Positions 26,896 to 36,511 of a stretch of 64,000 nt of DNA are shown one piece after another. The DNA comes from Pedobacter sp. BAL39 (GTDB lineage Bacteria; Bacteroidota; Bacteroidia; Sphingobacteriales; Sphingobacteriaceae), in NCBI RefSeq assembly GCF_000170795.1, contig NZ_ABCM01000006.1, positions 124,001 through 188,000 of the forward strand, in the 5' to 3' direction. The translations under genes were made by a program, and so were the position numbers. Every line of letters begins with the position of its first letter. The first letter of the stretch is position 1. Below the pieces are notes generated by a model. The model did not search any database. It was not told the DNA's origin and saw nothing but the letters and a program-made list of their open reading frames with translations.

Positions 26896-27444
26896 TTATA
26901 GTCGCGGAAGCCAGATGTTCTCATCGGTTTTAGCGTCCAAATTCAGTTTTCGTGCCAAAACAAATAAATAATCACTTAAACGGTTTAAATAAATAGTCAT
27001 TTTTTCGTCAACAAAGCTTTCCATCGCCAATTGCACGGTTAAACGCTCAGCACGGCGACAAACGCAACGGGCTATATGACAATAGGCGACTACTGTATTT
27101 CCCCCAGGCAGGATAAAATGTTTAAGCTCTGGAAGCAGTGCATTCATCCTGTCCATCTCTTGTTCAAGCAACGTGATGTCGCTGTCCAACAAATCCGGGA
27201 TTTTCATTTTCGACTTTTCCGGATCGGCAGCCAGCGAAGCACCTATTGTAAAAAGGCGATCCTGAATCTCCTTTAACATCATTGTGAAATGCGAATCAAT
27301 CTCCTGGCACATCACCAAGCCAATATAGGAATTCAGTTCATCTACGGTACCATAACATTCGATCCGCAGATGAGACTTCGGAACCCTTGTCCCTCCAATC
27401 AGAGAGGTTAAGCCTTGGTCGCCGGTTTTAGTATATATTTTCAT
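26896..27444 (-). CDS. Cob(I)yrinic acid a,c-diamide adenosyltransferase (PduO type)
   Basis: Enzyme of 182 residues transferring the adenosyl group from ATP to reduced cobalamin. The N-terminal ATP-binding motif KIYTKTGDQGLTSLIGG and the C-terminal RCVCRRAERL and NRLSDYLFVLAR motifs are standard for the PduO/MMAB family. It supplies adenosylcobalamin to B12-dependent enzymes. No other cobalamin gene or B12 riboswitch is evident nearby. It lies 38 bases downstream of the ABC ATPase gene on the same strand and may be co-transcribed with it. Confidence 0.92.
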   Translation of the reverse strand: MKIYTKTGDQGLTSLIGGTRVPKSHLRIECYGTVDELNSYIGLVMCQEIDSHFTMMLKEIQDRLFTIGASLAADPEKSKMKIPDLLDSDITLLEQEMDRMNALLPELKHFILPGGNTVVAYCHIARCVCRRAERLTVQLAMESFVDEKMTIYLNRLSDYLFVLARKLNLDAKTDENIWLPRL

Positions 27445-27482
27445 TTGGATATGGTCCTGAAGGTCAATAAATCAGAGAAGGA

Positions 27483-28241
27483 TTACCCGATACTCTCGAA
27501 ATCATCGCCTCTTTCCTTCAGGCTGTTCAGCCTTGGGGATACTGTTTTGATGTCGGTATTCAGGTAGTCGTTCTCAATCAATCCGTCACGCATCCGCACA
27601 ATGCGGTGAGCATGCTGCGCAATGTCCTCCTCATGTGTGACCAGGATAATTGTATTACCCTTGCTATGGATCTCCTCCAACAGTCCCATAATTTCTATTG
27701 ATGTTTTAGTATCCAGGTTACCTGTAGGCTCATCGGCCAGGATAATTGAAGGATTATTGATCAAAGCCCTTGCCACTGCCACACGTTGGCGCTGACCGCC
27801 TGAAAGCTCGTTCGGTTTGTGTGTCACACGGTTGCCGAGGCCAACGTTTTCAAGCGCCTTCTGTGCGCGGGCATCCCTGTCTTTTTTATTCGCTCCCGCA
27901 TAAATCAAAGGCAACGCTACATTGTCCAGCGAGGTGGAACGGGGCAGCAGATTAAAGGTCTGAAACACAAAGCCAATTTCCTTATTCCGCACTTCAGCCA
28001 ATGCATTGTCGGACATCTGGCTTACATTGATGCCGTTCAGGATGTAATCTCCTTTACTGGGCGTGTCCAGACAGCCTAAAATATTCATTAAGGTGGACTT
28101 CCCTGAGCCAGACGGCCCCATCAGTGCGACAAACTCCCCTTTATGAATGTCCAGTGAAACGGACTTCAAAGCGTGGATTACCTCCGATCCAATCACATAT
28201 TTACGGCCTATCTCTTTAATATTGATTAACGCTTTTTCCAT
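27483..28241 (-). CDS. ABC transporter ATP-binding protein (MacB/LolD type)
   Basis: ATPase subunit of 252 residues. Walker [10 protein letters not shown] is at about 43-51, and the signature LSGGQRQR, Walker [12 protein letters not shown] and switch VTHE are present. The sequence pattern is that of ATPases serving MacB/FtsX permeases. The C-terminal 30 residues are a charged extension. No permease is adjacent; the MacB-like permease at 22812-24053 on the same strand is the likely partner. Gene order suggests a minus-strand operon plsC-gatC-this gene-adenosyltransferase. Confidence 0.9.
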   Translation of the reverse strand: MEKALINIKEIGRKYVIGSEVIHALKSVSLDIHKGEFVALMGPSGSGKSTLMNILGCLDTPSKGDYILNGINVSQMSDNALAEVRNKEIGFVFQTFNLLPRSTSLDNVALPLIYAGANKKDRDARAQKALENVGLGNRVTHKPNELSGGQRQRVAVARALINNPSIILADEPTGNLDTKTSIEIMGLLEEIHSKGNTIILVTHEEDIAQHAHRIVRMRDGLIENDYLNTDIKTVSPRLNSLKERGDDFESIG

Positions 28242-28306
28242 TGGGGCTTTGTTTATTCCAGATTTCCCTTTAGACGGGCAGGATGAGCTTAATGTTACAT
28301 TGACCT

Positions 28307-28597
28307 TTATTTTTCTATGATCTTCGGCACCATGAAAAAGCTTTCATTATGAAGTGCCGCATTTTTCAAACCTTCGCCTACCGTAATTTCCTGCCGTACT
28401 ACATCCTCACGCCAAACGTTCTCTTCGGCATTCATATACACCAGGGGTGCCACGCCTGTCGTATCCAGCTCATTCAGCTTTTCCATAAAGGTGAGGATCT
28501 TATTCATATCGGCCATTAGGTTTTCTGCTTCTGTATCTTCAATGGCAATCCTTGCCAGATTTGCTACCTTATCTATGGTTTGCCTGTCTATTTTCAT
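28307..28597 (-). CDS. gatC: Asp-tRNA(Asn)/Glu-tRNA(Gln) amidotransferase subunit C
   Basis: Small subunit of 96 residues that stabilises GatA-GatB in the transamidation route to Gln-tRNA or Asn-tRNA. It shows the family pattern: [17 protein letters not shown] in helix 1, [16 protein letters not shown] and LREDVV-like WREDVV. Its start overlaps the stop of plsC by 4 bases. gatA and gatB are not in the window. Confidence 0.93.
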   Translation of the reverse strand: MKIDRQTIDKVANLARIAIEDTEAENLMADMNKILTFMEKLNELDTTGVAPLVYMNAEENVWREDVVRQEITVGEGLKNAALHNESFFMVPKIIEK

Positions 28598-29328
28598 CTT
28601 ATTACCAGTTTGCTGTTCATTATTTCATAGATGTGATCCTTAAGCTGATCTGCATCTTTTATTGCCAGTGCTTCCGTACTTACGGGTTTATGGATGTAAA
28701 TATCACAAATTCCCGGCGTAGTTCCATACTTGTGGCCGTCATCCCACATTCTTTTCCACACATTGATCAGGCTGATAGGTACAATGGTGATATTCCTTTC
28801 AATTGCCAATCGAAATGGGCCATTTTTGAATTCACCCAGTACCGGCGGATAGTGCTCGTCGTTAATTTTTCCTTCCGGAAAGATGATCAGGCTCATCCCC
28901 TGATCAAGGTTGTCGCCGGCACGTTTGAAAGCCCTGAAAGCAGAAATCTTACTCTCCCTGTTTACCGGGATGTCAATGGTCTTGAAGAAAATGCCCAACA
29001 CAGGGTTTTTCAATAAAGCATCTTTACCCATAAAATGAAAACGTCCTCTTGCGAGGATGCAAAGCACCATGATGTCCAGGTTGGAGCTGTGGTTAGCACA
29101 GTAAATATAGGTTTTGGATTTGTCCAGCACCTCCTCAGACCTGAAGCGAAACCATACACCCATCAGCAGGCTGCAGATCCAGCTGTTCAACCTCCGCAGG
29201 CGATTCAGAAAACCCCACCATTCCGGTTTCCCAGAGCTGACATAGTACATTGGATAAAAAAGTACTGCAAAAAAAAGGATAATGAATATGGAGTAAAAAT
29301 AATGCAGCTTTTTGAAGAGGAAAATCAT
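28594..29328 (-). CDS. plsC: 1-acyl-sn-glycerol-3-phosphate acyltransferase
   Basis: Membrane-associated acyltransferase that makes phosphatidic acid, 244 residues from the ATG at 29326-29328 (MIFLFKKL); an upstream ATG at 29361 adds 11 unlikely residues. An N-terminal membrane helix is followed by the catalytic NHSSNLD (HX4D), the FPEGKIN glycerol-phosphate motif and PVNRES. It overlaps gatC by the sequence ATGA, so the two are co-translated. It is the first gene of this minus-strand cluster. Confidence 0.92.
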   Translation of the reverse strand: MIFLFKKLHYFYSIFIILFFAVLFYPMYYVSSGKPEWWGFLNRLRRLNSWICSLLMGVWFRFRSEEVLDKSKTYIYCANHSSNLDIMVLCILARGRFHFMGKDALLKNPVLGIFFKTIDIPVNRESKISAFRAFKRAGDNLDQGMSLIIFPEGKINDEHYPPVLGEFKNGPFRLAIERNITIVPISLINVWKRMWDDGHKYGTTPGICDIYIHKPVSTEALAIKDADQLKDHIYEIMNSKLVIR

Positions 29329-29533
29329 TGTGCCAAAACTACAAAAAAAATCTCCATTCAAATCAATGCCTCAGGAGGCGACAGAAATCAGCAGTGCCGA
29401 AATAAAAACAGCTTGGGCAGGACAAAGCCTCTACCAGCAATAATACGGTAATCCTGAACTCATAATTTCAAAATCAACATAAAAATTAAATATTAGCTCA
29501 ACCTAGTTCCTGTTTTTTACTAATTTCGTACTC

Positions 29534-30532
29534 ATGAAAGAAACGGTAGTTAGTGGGATACGTCCTACAGGAAAATTACACCTTGGAAATTATTTTGGTG
29601 CGGTAACGAATTTTGTGAAAATGCAATATGATTACAATTGCTTCTTTTTTATCGCCGATCTTCACTCGCTGACCACCCACCCCACTCCTCAGGATCTTCA
29701 TGGTTATGTTCGTCATGTACTGGTAGAATACCTGGCCTGCGGAATAGACCCGGAACAGAGCACCATCTACATCCAATCGGACGTACCGGAAGTTGCGGAA
29801 TTGTACCTTTACCTGAACATGAATGCCTATATGGGTGAACTGGAGCGCAGTACATCCTTCAAAGATAAAATCAGGTCTCAGCCGGACAACGTAAATGCAG
29901 GTCTGCTGACCTACCCTACCCTGATGGCTGCTGATATCCTGATCCATAAAGCCACTAAAGTTCCTGTAGGAAAAGATCAGGAGCAACACCTGGAGATGAC
30001 ACGTACCTTCGGTAACCGATTCAACAGGATGTACCAGTCGGACCTCTTTCCTGAGCCTCATGCCTTCAACTATTCGGATAACCTGGTAAAAGTTCCAGGA
30101 CTGGACGGCAAAGGTAAAATGAGTAAGTCTGAAGGTGATGGAAATTGTATATACCTCTCTGACAGCCCGGAAGTGATCCGAAAAAAAGTCTCCAGAGCAG
30201 TAACAGATGGAGGACCAACAGAAGAAAACCAGGCGAAACCTGAAGCCATACAGAATCTTTTTGACCTCATGAAAATTGTCTCTCCTACAGACACGCTGAA
30301 TCATTTTGATCAGCTGTACAACCAGTGTGCGATCCGGTATGGCGACTTCAAGAAGCAGCTTGCCGAAGATATGATTGTTTTCAACTCTCCAATAAGAGAA
30401 AAGATTGAAGAAATTGCAAAGGATACCGACTACCTGCGTAAGGTGGCTACTGAAGGGGCTATGAAAGCCAAAGAAAATGCCCAAAAGACAATCAGGGAAG
30501 CAAGAGAACTTATAGGATTTAAGACATTTTAA
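29534..30532 (+). CDS. trpS: Tryptophanyl-tRNA synthetase
   Basis: Class I synthetase of 332 residues charging tRNA-Trp. The HIGH-type motif is PTGKLHLGNYFG (about 11-22) and the KMSKS loop is GKMSKSEGD. DLHSLT and the tryptophan-pocket region VPVGKDQEQHLE fit the family. Length is normal. It heads a cluster with the deoxynucleoside kinase (4-base gap) and kdsB. A long antisense open frame covers it but is a codon-bias artefact. Confidence 0.96.
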   Translation: MKETVVSGIRPTGKLHLGNYFGAVTNFVKMQYDYNCFFFIADLHSLTTHPTPQDLHGYVRHVLVEYLACGIDPEQSTIYIQSDVPEVAELYLYLNMNAYMGELERSTSFKDKIRSQPDNVNAGLLTYPTLMAADILIHKATKVPVGKDQEQHLEMTRTFGNRFNRMYQSDLFPEPHAFNYSDNLVKVPGLDGKGKMSKSEGDGNCIYLSDSPEVIRKKVSRAVTDGGPTEENQAKPEAIQNLFDLMKIVSPTDTLNHFDQLYNQCAIRYGDFKKQLAEDMIVFNSPIREKIEEIAKDTDYLRKVATEGAMKAKENAQKTIREARELIGFKTF

Positions 30533-30536
30533 GATT

Positions 30537-31151
30537 ATGCATATAGCGATTGTTGGAAACATTGGTGCCGGAAAAACAACATTAACAGGATTATTGGCAA
30601 AACATTACGGCTCTGAAGCTTTATACGAGGCTGTGGAAGACAACCCCTATCTGGAGGACTTTTACAGCGACATGAAGCGCTGGAGCTTCAACCTACAGAT
30701 TTATTTCCTCAACAGCCGTTTTCAGCAGATTGTAGACATTGAAAACTTCAAAAGGAATGTAATCCAGGACAGGACCATCTATGAGGATGCCCATATCTTT
30801 GCAGAAAACCTTCATGAGATGGGATTGATGACCAGCAGGGACCATTTGAACTACAGGGCGATATTTGAAAACATCACCTCCTTCATCAAACCTCCGGACC
30901 TTCTGGTATACCTTCGTGCTTCTGTACCCACACTGGTCAACAACATCCAGCGCCGTGGTCGTGAGTATGAAGCCAGCATCCGTCTGGATTACCTGTCAAA
31001 GCTCAACGAAAAATATGAAAACTGGATCAAAGGGTACAACCTCGGAAAATTGTTGATCCTCGATAAGGATAAGCTGGACTTCAGCAACAACCCGGAAGAT
31101 CTTGGTAACATCATTCAGTCTATAGACGCAGAAATCAACGGACTTTTTTAA
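30537..31151 (+). CDS. Deoxynucleoside kinase
   Basis: Kinase of 204 residues of the deoxyadenosine/deoxyguanosine kinase family, salvaging deoxynucleosides. The P-loop GNIGAGKTT is at about 7-15, the QDRTIYEDAHIF motif at about 79-90 and the lid RRGREYE at about 141-147. It starts 4 bases after trpS and is followed after 1 base by kdsB, so all three are likely on one message. Base preference cannot be read directly. Confidence 0.92.
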   Translation: MHIAIVGNIGAGKTTLTGLLAKHYGSEALYEAVEDNPYLEDFYSDMKRWSFNLQIYFLNSRFQQIVDIENFKRNVIQDRTIYEDAHIFAENLHEMGLMTSRDHLNYRAIFENITSFIKPPDLLVYLRASVPTLVNNIQRRGREYEASIRLDYLSKLNEKYENWIKGYNLGKLLILDKDKLDFSNNPEDLGNIIQSIDAEINGLF

Positions 31152-31152
31152 T

Positions 31153-31884
31153 ATGAAGGTACTAGGCGTCATTCCGGCAAGATATGCCTCATCCCGTTTT
31201 CCGGGCAAGCCCTTGATCGACATCGATGGCAAAGTCATGATCCAGCGGGTTTATGAACAAGCAATGAAGGCCACAGCCATCGATCAGGTGGTCGTGGCTA
31301 CGGATGACGACCGAATTGCCGCCGCCGTGCAGCAATTCGGCGGATCCTGCATACTTACCGGAATGCAACATCAAAGCGGGACAGACCGCTGTGCCGAGGT
31401 GGCTTCAAAGCTGCCTGGCTTTGATGTCATTATCAATATACAGGGTGATGAGCCTTTCATCGACCCTGAGCAGATTAATCTACTGGTATCCTGCTTTGAC
31501 CTGGAGACAGTCCAGTTAGCTACCCTCATCAAGGAAATCCATACCGAAGAAGAGCTGTTTAACCTCAATATTCCCAAGGTCGTCGTCAACAAAAGAATGG
31601 AGGCCATGTACTTCAGCAGGCAAACCATTCCTTTCCTGCGTAGCAGTCTACAGGACGCCTGGCTGGCTCAACATCAGTATTACAAACACATTGGTATCTA
31701 TGGTTACAAAGCTTCGACTTTAACAGAGCTTACAAAAATTCCGGTATCTGCGCTGGAACAGGCAGAAAGCCTGGAGCAGCTGCGTTGGATAGAAAACGGA
31801 TATACCATACAGACAAAAGTCACGTCTATAGAAACCATCGCCATTGATACTCCCGAGGATTTGCTCAAAATCTCAAAACAGTAA
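31153..31884 (+). CDS. kdsB: 3-deoxy-manno-octulosonate cytidylyltransferase
   Basis: Enzyme of 243 residues that activates Kdo with CTP for lipopolysaccharide core synthesis. VIPARYASSRFPGKPL at the N-terminus, QGDEPFI for metal and substrate binding, and the C-terminal IDTPEDL are diagnostic. It starts 1 base after the kinase stop. Its presence fits a Gram-negative cell with Kdo-containing LPS. Confidence 0.95.
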   Translation: MKVLGVIPARYASSRFPGKPLIDIDGKVMIQRVYEQAMKATAIDQVVVATDDDRIAAAVQQFGGSCILTGMQHQSGTDRCAEVASKLPGFDVIINIQGDEPFIDPEQINLLVSCFDLETVQLATLIKEIHTEEELFNLNIPKVVVNKRMEAMYFSRQTIPFLRSSLQDAWLAQHQYYKHIGIYGYKASTLTELTKIPVSALEQAESLEQLRWIENGYTIQTKVTSIETIAIDTPEDLLKISKQ

Positions 31885-31917
31885 AATGATATTTTTGCTA
31901 TATTAGCATCATACGTT

Positions 31918-32469
31918 ATGAAGCATCATTTTATCTTCCTTCTGCTCGCAGCGGGAATCATCTCAGCCTGTACGGGAAGTAACAAATCTGGAAAAGAAGA
32001 ACTGTCAGCCTATGCTACCGGGAAAACGGTACTCAAGGCTTTTAGTGATACGGTTAAACTGGACACCTTTAAAGTGGTGTTGAATGGCGATGAACCTAAA
32101 AATATGGTAATGACCTTCACGATTACAGCTCATGATGGCTCACAAATTTACATGAGAGCCTTTAAGGCAACAGACCTGATCGACAATTACCAGTCTACCC
32201 TGGAACTGAAAAAAGAAAGCAAGCAAAAGAAATTTATCACCGAAGAATACAATCTTTTCTTTGAGGATGAAAATTTTTTGGAGCCCGCTGTGACAGAAAA
32301 TGAAAACCCGGATGAAAATACGCCCGATAAGGACTTCTTCAACGAACTCAAGCAGTCTGGACTCAATGGGTTTCAATACAGACTCAGCAATGAAAACAAA
32401 GTTTACATTGCCTGGTCCAGCAAGGAAAGAAAGGTTTTGCCCTACTACAGCTGCTGTAAGCAAAAATAA
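31918..32469 (+). CDS. Hypothetical lipoprotein
   Basis: Predicted lipoprotein of 183 residues with a signal peptide and lipobox GIISAC (Cys18). The mature protein is hydrophilic and strongly charged, with a Glu/Asp/Asn-rich stretch at about 118-141. It lies 33 bases after kdsB and may be the last gene of that operon. I do not recognise a family or function. Confidence 0.75.
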   Translation: MKHHFIFLLLAAGIISACTGSNKSGKEELSAYATGKTVLKAFSDTVKLDTFKVVLNGDEPKNMVMTFTITAHDGSQIYMRAFKATDLIDNYQSTLELKKESKQKKFITEEYNLFFEDENFLEPAVTENENPDENTPDKDFFNELKQSGLNGFQYRLSNENKVYIAWSSKERKVLPYYSCCKQK

Positions 32470-32813
32470 CTGCAAAATTCTCCAAAAATAAAATCGGCCT
32501 TTAAGGCTTTATTTAAACGGTAAAACAAAATATTATTGTTCGTATCGTAAAAATAGTTTAAAATTTAATTGCGATTAAATTATAATTTGCATTATATTTA
32601 TATAACCAAATCAGTCATGGCTTGGTCATTCATCCAATAATCCAGCATATTCTAACCAAATATACTTTACAAAAGAGCCCGAATTCGTTCGGGCCCTTTT
32701 TGTTTACGCCGTTATCTTTTCGCTAAAAAGACAAGATCTGCTCAAAAAACAACACAGACAGAAAAATAGTTGTTAAATTTAGAGAAATCCTTTACGTCGT
32801 TATCCGGTACAAT
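32470..32813 (+). other. 344-base intergenic region with an isolated terminator
   Basis: The region is AT-rich. A weak hairpin GCCT/AGGC followed by TTTATTT lies 33 bases after the lipoprotein gene. A second, strong terminator occurs about 205 bases downstream (32677), with only a 7-codon open frame (ATG at 32617) between. This arrangement could hide a short RNA, but I find no convincing promoter. Confidence 0.45.
32675..32704 (+). terminator. Strong rho-independent terminator
   Basis: Stem GCCCGAA/TTCGGGC (32677-32683, 32688-32694) with a TTCG loop, followed by CCTTTTTGTTT. It lies over 200 bases after the nearest upstream gene. Confidence 0.8.
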
Positions 32814-35594
32814 ATGTTGAAAGAAAGTCTCCTTTTCGTATTCTTCACTTTGCTTTCCGTTAACGTACTAGCGCAAAAGGCAGGCATTACCGGCACCATC
32901 ACTGATACTACCGAGAAAAGAAATCTCCCCAACTGTTCCATCCTGCTCCTCAGAACTGCAGATTCCATCCTGGTCCAGTCGGCCCGCAGTAATGTCAATG
33001 GCAGATTTGAACTTAAAAACCTGCTGAAGGGAACCTATACCATCCTTATCACTTACCCAAAAATGGCCGATGATGTCCGCGAGATCAGCATCACAGAGGA
33101 CCGCCTCTACGATCTTGGATCTATCAACATGGAGCTGAAATCCAAGGTATTGGACGAAGTGGTGATCGCCGCTGCCAAGCAGGCAGTCAGGTTACGCGGG
33201 GATACCCTTGTCTTCCAGGCAGACAGCTTTGCTGTACGCAGCAATGCCAATGTTCAGGAGCTGTTGAAACGCTTACCCGGAGTGGAAGTTGATCAGAATG
33301 GCAGGATCAAAACCCAGGGAAAAGAAGTGCGGACGGTCCTTGTCGATGGTGATGAGTTTTTCGGCGATGACCCGCTGCTGGCCACAAAATACCTCAAGGC
33401 CAATGCTGTTGATGAAATACAAGTCTATGACCGTAAGAGCAAAACCGCAGAGCTTACCGGGATCGACGACGGCATAAAAAATAAAACCATAAACATCAAG
33501 CTAAAGGAAAATGCAAAAAATGGATACCTCGCCACTATAGATGGGAACGCCAGTGGCGGCAGATACCATGATTATGGAAGCATGATCGGTGTATTTAAAA
33601 ACAAGCTGAAAGCTGCCGTATTTGGCAACTACTCGAACCTCGACAGCGAGTCAAAGATCAACAACTCCATGCGCAAGCTGAAAGGGGAAGAATATGACCT
33701 GATAGAGGTCGGAGACGATGGCAGTTCAATTATGTATTCATCTGGAAATGATGATGATGACGACTACCCTCTGTCTTCCGGCGGACTCCCCGAAAACCTG
33801 AACCTGGGCGCCCATTATGCCGACAAATTTGATCACAATAAAAGCGGATTAAAGTTAAACTTCAGGATGTATGACAACAAAAATGAGAATATCAGAACCC
33901 TCAACTCCCAGGAACTCCTCCCGGATGGAAAGCTATTTTTCAACAGCGGAAGAACGGAAGACCACTCCAAGGTGACGGGCGAGAATATGCGCGGTACCTT
34001 CAGCTATCAGACGGACTCGACTGCAAACCTGAAAATCTCGTTCGGCCTGAAAAAAAATCGCAATTACAACAACTCCCGGACAACAAATGACACGCGCGGT
34101 GAAAACAATCTCGTGATCAGCGAAAACGACCAGATCAACAAGGGCAACGGCATCAGCGATCTTTTTAACGGAAACATCAACTGGTCTAAGCGCTACGGCA
34201 AGAAAGGAAGGGTGCTCTCCATAGATGTACAGCCGGAAAGCCAACACCGGGAAAATATGGAAAGTAGTCTCAATACCACCAGTTACTTCAATGGCAATGG
34301 TACGATCAACAGGATCGAGGATGTCAACCTGGTCAAGGACAATGCAGGTCGCCAGAACTCTATAGGTACCCGCGTCAGCTATGCCGAAAACCTATCCCAG
34401 CACTGGTCTATGGAAGCCGGATACAGCTTCAAGACCATCTCCTCAAGCAGCGACAGAACGGTGTTCGAAGCCGGAGGCGGACTTAGAAAACCGATAGACT
34501 CCCTCAGCAATAACTTTAAATACATCAATTTTTCGAACATAGGAAAAGTGATCTTTCAATACCGTCTCAAAAACTTCTCGCTGTCAAGCGGACTGGAAGC
34601 TACACAAACCACTTTTGAATTAAAAAACCTCGACCAGCGAACGGAATTCGACCGGAAATACCTGAACTTGTCTCCACGCACCAACCTTTTCTATAAAATC
34701 GACAACTCCAACAGCATTTCCCTGAATTATAACGGCTTCACTACACAACCCAGCATCGAACAGCTGCAACCGGTCAGACAGATCAATACACCATTATTTG
34801 AGGTCCTGGGCAACTCTGCGCTACGCCCATCTTTTACCAATAGCTTCGGTTTTTCCTACAACAGTTACCTCATCAGCTCCGATAGTTATATATCCGGGTT
34901 TCTCAACTACGGTTTCACGAAGAATGCCATTGTCAACACAGAAAATGTAGATGAGTTCAACAAGAGGATCTCGAGTTATGTGAACTTGAATGGCAACAAC
35001 TCCTTAAGTGGCAACTTCTACTACTCCAAGGGGTTTTCTAAACTCCATTTCCGTATGGGTGTCGACCTGAGTTTCTACCGGTCGAGGAACATCGCTATCC
35101 TCAATGCTGTTCAGAATAAAATGACCAACACCCAGTATAACGCTAAGGGTACATTCAATTATTACACCAACCTGATCGACCTTAGTTATGCGCCCTCAGC
35201 AAGCCTGATGTATGGGGCATCCTCCATTGGGGGAATCAACAATGGCGAAAGCATCACCCACAACCATGAATTTTCAGGGACGGTGCAGCTGCCTTACCGT
35301 CTACAATTCAACACTACAGTATCCATGTCATTCCGCCCCGCAAATGCTTCTTTCGGACAAGACCTGAATGTCGTGATCTGGAACAGTTATCTTTCTGCCA
35401 AGATGTTGAAAAGCGAAGCTCTGGAGTTAAAAATCAGTGTCACAGATATCCTCAATCAGAAAATCGGCTACAGCAGGATGGTGGGTGGAAACATCATCAG
35501 TGAAGAACGATTCAGCTACATCCCCAGGTATGTGCTTTTCGGATTGAACTGGAACATCAGTGGCAATTTCAACAAAAATAAACCCGTCAATTGA
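32814..35594 (+). CDS. TonB-dependent receptor / outer-membrane beta-barrel protein
   Basis: Outer-membrane protein of 926 residues. The signal peptide ends VLAQ, followed by a carboxypeptidase-regulatory-like domain (about 25-100) and a plug-like region with VQELLKRLPGVEVDQNG. A large barrel follows, of the type grouped as outer membrane beta-barrel family 3, ending in NWNISGNFNKNKPVN. An acidic Asp run lies near 310-316. The GLPGLI gene follows after 7 bases, a pairing common in Bacteroidota. The cargo is unknown. Confidence 0.88.
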   Translation: MLKESLLFVFFTLLSVNVLAQKAGITGTITDTTEKRNLPNCSILLLRTADSILVQSARSNVNGRFELKNLLKGTYTILITYPKMADDVREISITEDRLYDLGSINMELKSKVLDEVVIAAAKQAVRLRGDTLVFQADSFAVRSNANVQELLKRLPGVEVDQNGRIKTQGKEVRTVLVDGDEFFGDDPLLATKYLKANAVDEIQVYDRKSKTAELTGIDDGIKNKTINIKLKENAKNGYLATIDGNASGGRYHDYGSMIGVFKNKLKAAVFGNYSNLDSESKINNSMRKLKGEEYDLIEVGDDGSSIMYSSGNDDDDDYPLSSGGLPENLNLGAHYADKFDHNKSGLKLNFRMYDNKNENIRTLNSQELLPDGKLFFNSGRTEDHSKVTGENMRGTFSYQTDSTANLKISFGLKKNRNYNNSRTTNDTRGENNLVISENDQINKGNGISDLFNGNINWSKRYGKKGRVLSIDVQPESQHRENMESSLNTTSYFNGNGTINRIEDVNLVKDNAGRQNSIGTRVSYAENLSQHWSMEAGYSFKTISSSSDRTVFEAGGGLRKPIDSLSNNFKYINFSNIGKVIFQYRLKNFSLSSGLEATQTTFELKNLDQRTEFDRKYLNLSPRTNLFYKIDNSNSISLNYNGFTTQPSIEQLQPVRQINTPLFEVLGNSALRPSFTNSFGFSYNSYLISSDSYISGFLNYGFTKNAIVNTENVDEFNKRISSYVNLNGNNSLSGNFYYSKGFSKLHFRMGVDLSFYRSRNIAILNAVQNKMTNTQYNAKGTFNYYTNLIDLSYAPSASLMYGASSIGGINNGESITHNHEFSGTVQLPYRLQFNTTVSMSFRPANASFGQDLNVVIWNSYLSAKMLKSEALELKISVTDILNQKIGYSRMVGGNIISEERFSYIPRYVLFGLNWNISGNFNKNKPVN

Positions 35595-35601
35595 GAAAGA
35601 C

Positions 35602-36360
35602 ATGAAAAGATCAGCGACTTTAATCATCCTTACACTCGCTTGCTGTCAGCTTCAGGCACAGCAGCTTTTTATCCCCTCCGGCAGGATTATCTATGAGAAA
35701 AAGATCAATCTCCAACGCAGCTTCTCCGATGCGGGGATCTCTGATGAGGCTACAGAGAAACTTAGGAGGTACAACATCAGCACCTGGGAGCTGACCTTCA
35801 GTCCCACCAATGCCATATACAGGTCTTTTAAAAATGATACCGGATCGGATAACCCACTGATGTTCTCCTTTCCCGGAAAATCAGGCAACCAGCTATTCTC
35901 TGACTTCAGCAAACAACGCAGGGTGCTACGCAAAAAGATTTTCAATGAAGATTATATCCTCAATGATACCATTCCTGCACTCACATGGAAGGTGATGCAT
36001 GAAACCCGGAACATCGCAGGGTATGAATGTAGAAAAGCAATAGGCATTGTCAATGACAGCATTTATGTGGTGGCCTTCTATACGGATGAAATATTACTTC
36101 AGGCGGGTCCCGAGGGATTCTACGGATTGCCGGGCATGATCCTCGGCCTGGCCATCCCCCGTTATTATACTACTTGGTTTGCGACAAAAGTAAACGTGTA
36201 CCGTGTCGAAGCAAAAAATGTCCTGCCTCCGAAAGAAGGCAAAAGGATAGATTCCGAAAAAGAAAAAAATAAGCTCATCGATCTATTCAGCAGGTTTGAG
36301 GGACAAAGGCCGCTAAAAAGAGCTGATCTTTTGAAACAAATCTATGGACTGGTATTATAA
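35602..36360 (+). CDS. GLPGLI family exported protein
   Basis: Exported protein of 252 residues from the ATG at 35602 (MKRSATLIILTLACCQLQAQ); the longer frame overlaps the receptor gene. The family-defining motif appears as GFYGLPGMILGLAIP at about 174-188, followed by the C-terminal region of the family. Members are periplasmic or secreted, of unknown function, and are almost always encoded after a large beta-barrel receptor, as here. Confidence 0.9.
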   Translation: MKRSATLIILTLACCQLQAQQLFIPSGRIIYEKKINLQRSFSDAGISDEATEKLRRYNISTWELTFSPTNAIYRSFKNDTGSDNPLMFSFPGKSGNQLFSDFSKQRRVLRKKIFNEDYILNDTIPALTWKVMHETRNIAGYECRKAIGIVNDSIYVVAFYTDEILLQAGPEGFYGLPGMILGLAIPRYYTTWFATKVNVYRVEAKNVLPPKEGKRIDSEKEKNKLIDLFSRFEGQRPLKRADLLKQIYGLVL

Positions 36361-36444
36361 CATTTTAGCAGATAACATCTTAGACATCCATTTCCTGAGA
36401 TAATTTTATTTCAAAAAACAACCATATCGCTTCAATTTATTTGC

Positions 36445-36452
36445 TAACTTTG
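36445..36452 (+). promoter_or_regulatory. Candidate -7 element for pyrG-yidC
   Basis: TAACTTTG matches TAnnTTTG, 59 bases before the pyrG start. No clear -33 element is present. Confidence 0.45.
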
Positions 36453-36511
36453 TATCCCGTACAAAAACAATAAAGGCCGCACAAAAGCGCCTTTTATCAC
36501 AAACACAAAAC

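Noticed and set aside
29576..30562. 328-codon antisense open frame covering almost all of trpS
   Set aside because: trpS has all class I synthetase motifs; the antisense product has no domain signal and exists because the reverse frame avoids stops.
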